Of a stretch of 6,386 bases of DNA, positions 5,799 to 6,386 are shown piece after piece. Position numbers and translations under genes: made by a program. Below the pieces are notes generated by a model, which was not told where the DNA came from, did no database searches, and was given only the letters and a program-made list of their open reading frames with translations. How positions within the stretch are numbered: the stretch's first letter is position 1; each line of letters opens with the position of its first letter. This DNA is from an uncultured Porphyromonadaceae bacterium (GTDB lineage: Bacteria > Bacteroidota > Bacteroidia > Bacteroidales > Muribaculaceae), in NCBI GenBank assembly GCA_900549445.1, contig UROS01000136.1, forward strand, positions 1-6,386, given 5' to 3'.

Positions 5799-6386
5799 AT
5801 TCTTGTAAGTATCATATAAATAGGTTGGTATGTAAGGATATAGCCACCCTCCGCATCGGCGGGATAATCGCGCAGAATCCGCCTCGTGGCCGCTATACGG
5901 GCGGTGGAGCCCATCGCGTTGACTCCGGTGGCGCTTACATGGCGCATCATGGCGGCGGCCGAGTCGAACCGCAATGTCATAAGTTCGCTCTCGAGAAGGT
6001 CGGCGCGGAATTCCGGCGGAACGATGGCGCGGAGTGCCGCACAGTCAGCATAGGCGTGCTCTATGCCGGTGATTTCGTGGAACTTACGGTAGGTTTCGGG
6101 GCCGAAAGTCGACACCACTACCCTCCCCCCTTTGCGAAGCACCCGGGCACAATGGCGCAGAAACGCAGCCGGGGAATTGAACCACTGCATGGTGGAGGTG
6201 GAGAATATGAGGTCGGCGGATGCGGCAGCCTGACGTGCGATGCGCAATTCGCCGTCGCAACATTCCACTTCTCCTGTTCCGGCAGCGTCAGTTGCAGGGC
6301 TGAGATCCCAGAGCCGCAGAGACCGTGGATTTACCCGGCGCAGGAGTTCGCGGGTTGACAGGCCCGTGCCGCAGCCTATCTCAATC
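5795..6386 (-). CDS. bioC: Malonyl-ACP O-methyltransferase BioC, N-terminus beyond the window
   Basis: BioC uses S-adenosylmethionine to methylate malonyl-ACP, disguising it as a fatty-acid primer and starting pimeloyl synthesis for biotin. The frame stays open to the right edge (last whole codon 6383-6385), giving 196 visible residues; about 45-60 N-terminal residues should lie outside. The visible part opens on methyltransferase motif I, IEIGCGTG (visible residues 1-8). Next come the acidic end of strand 2 in WDLSP (26-30), ADLIFSTSTMQWF (57-69), RVLRKGGRVVVSTFGPETYR, the BioC-like VSATGVNAMGSTAR, and a C-terminal ILTYQPIYMILTRI. The segment between WDLSP and ADLIF is compact. A GTG at 6266-6268 lies inside the fold, after motif I, and cannot be the start. 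The stop overlaps the bioD start as ATGA, typical of a coupled bioC-bioD pair. Confidence 0.93.
   Translation of the reverse strand, partial: IEIGCGTGLSTRELLRRVNPRSLRLWDLSPATDAAGTGEVECCDGELRIARQAAASADLIFSTSTMQWFNSPAAFLRHCARVLRKGGRVVVSTFGPETYRKFHEITGIEHAYADCAALRAIVPPEFRADLLESELMTLRFDSAAAMMRHVSATGVNAMGSTARIAATRRILRDYPADAEGGYILTYQPIYMILTRI

Noticed and set aside
5795..6268. bioC as a complete 157-residue gene starting at the GTG at 6266-6268
   Set aside because: The frame stays open to the window edge, and the SAM-binding motif IEIGCGTG lies upstream of that GTG, so the gene is cut by the window, not short.
5825..6358. A 177-codon open frame on the plus strand
   Set aside because: It is antisense to bioC, whose motifs are clear. 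Its translation is low-complexity, with no recognisable domain; long shadow frames are expected opposite GC-rich genes.

Overview
The window looks like a piece of a gut-type Bacteroidales genome (phylum Bacteroidota), possibly Muribaculaceae, although family level is a guess. Three things point there. Intergenic regions carry the Bacteroidota promoter form TTTG-N20-TAnnTTTG. Starts lack Shine-Dalgarno sequences and some have A-rich leaders. The HAD phosphatase, BioC, BioD and the DEDDy exonuclease all match the Bacteroides forms as I remember them. Bases 1-13 are identical to the 3' end of the Tn5/Nextera mosaic-end adapter, so the left edge is probably the end of a short-read contig with residual adapter.

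Layout, left to right. On the plus strand are a YeiH/UPF0324-type putative sulfate exporter (39-1070) and the ribosome-assembly GTPase Der (1120-2436). A formate/nitrite-channel gene on the minus strand (2420-3217) converges on der and overlaps its end by 17 bp; a perfect 9-bp GC hairpin lies just past the der stop. A 91-bp gap (3218-3308) holds two mirror-image promoters that share one palindromic TTTGCAAA as their -33 elements. They serve the channel gene leftwards and a Cof-type HAD sugar phosphatase (3309-4091) rightwards; the phosphatase mRNA should be leaderless or nearly so. A small two-helix membrane protein (4108-4311, minus) converges on the phosphatase gene. The rest is minus strand: a DEDDy 3'-5' exonuclease domain protein (4375-5007), bioD (5136-5798), and the 3' three quarters of bioC, which runs off the right edge. 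bioC and bioD overlap by ATGA.

Functionally this is mostly housekeeping: biotin synthesis (BioC starts the pimeloyl arm, BioD closes the ureido ring), ribosome biogenesis (Der), sugar-phosphate turnover (HAD), and small-anion transport. I see no CRISPR array, insertion sequence, phage gene, tRNA or rRNA, and no convincing new multi-gene system. The unusual content is regulatory: the symmetric divergent promoter, the predicted leaderless transcript, and two back-to-back inverted repeats on the exonuclease promoter. No intergenic gap exceeds 130 bases.
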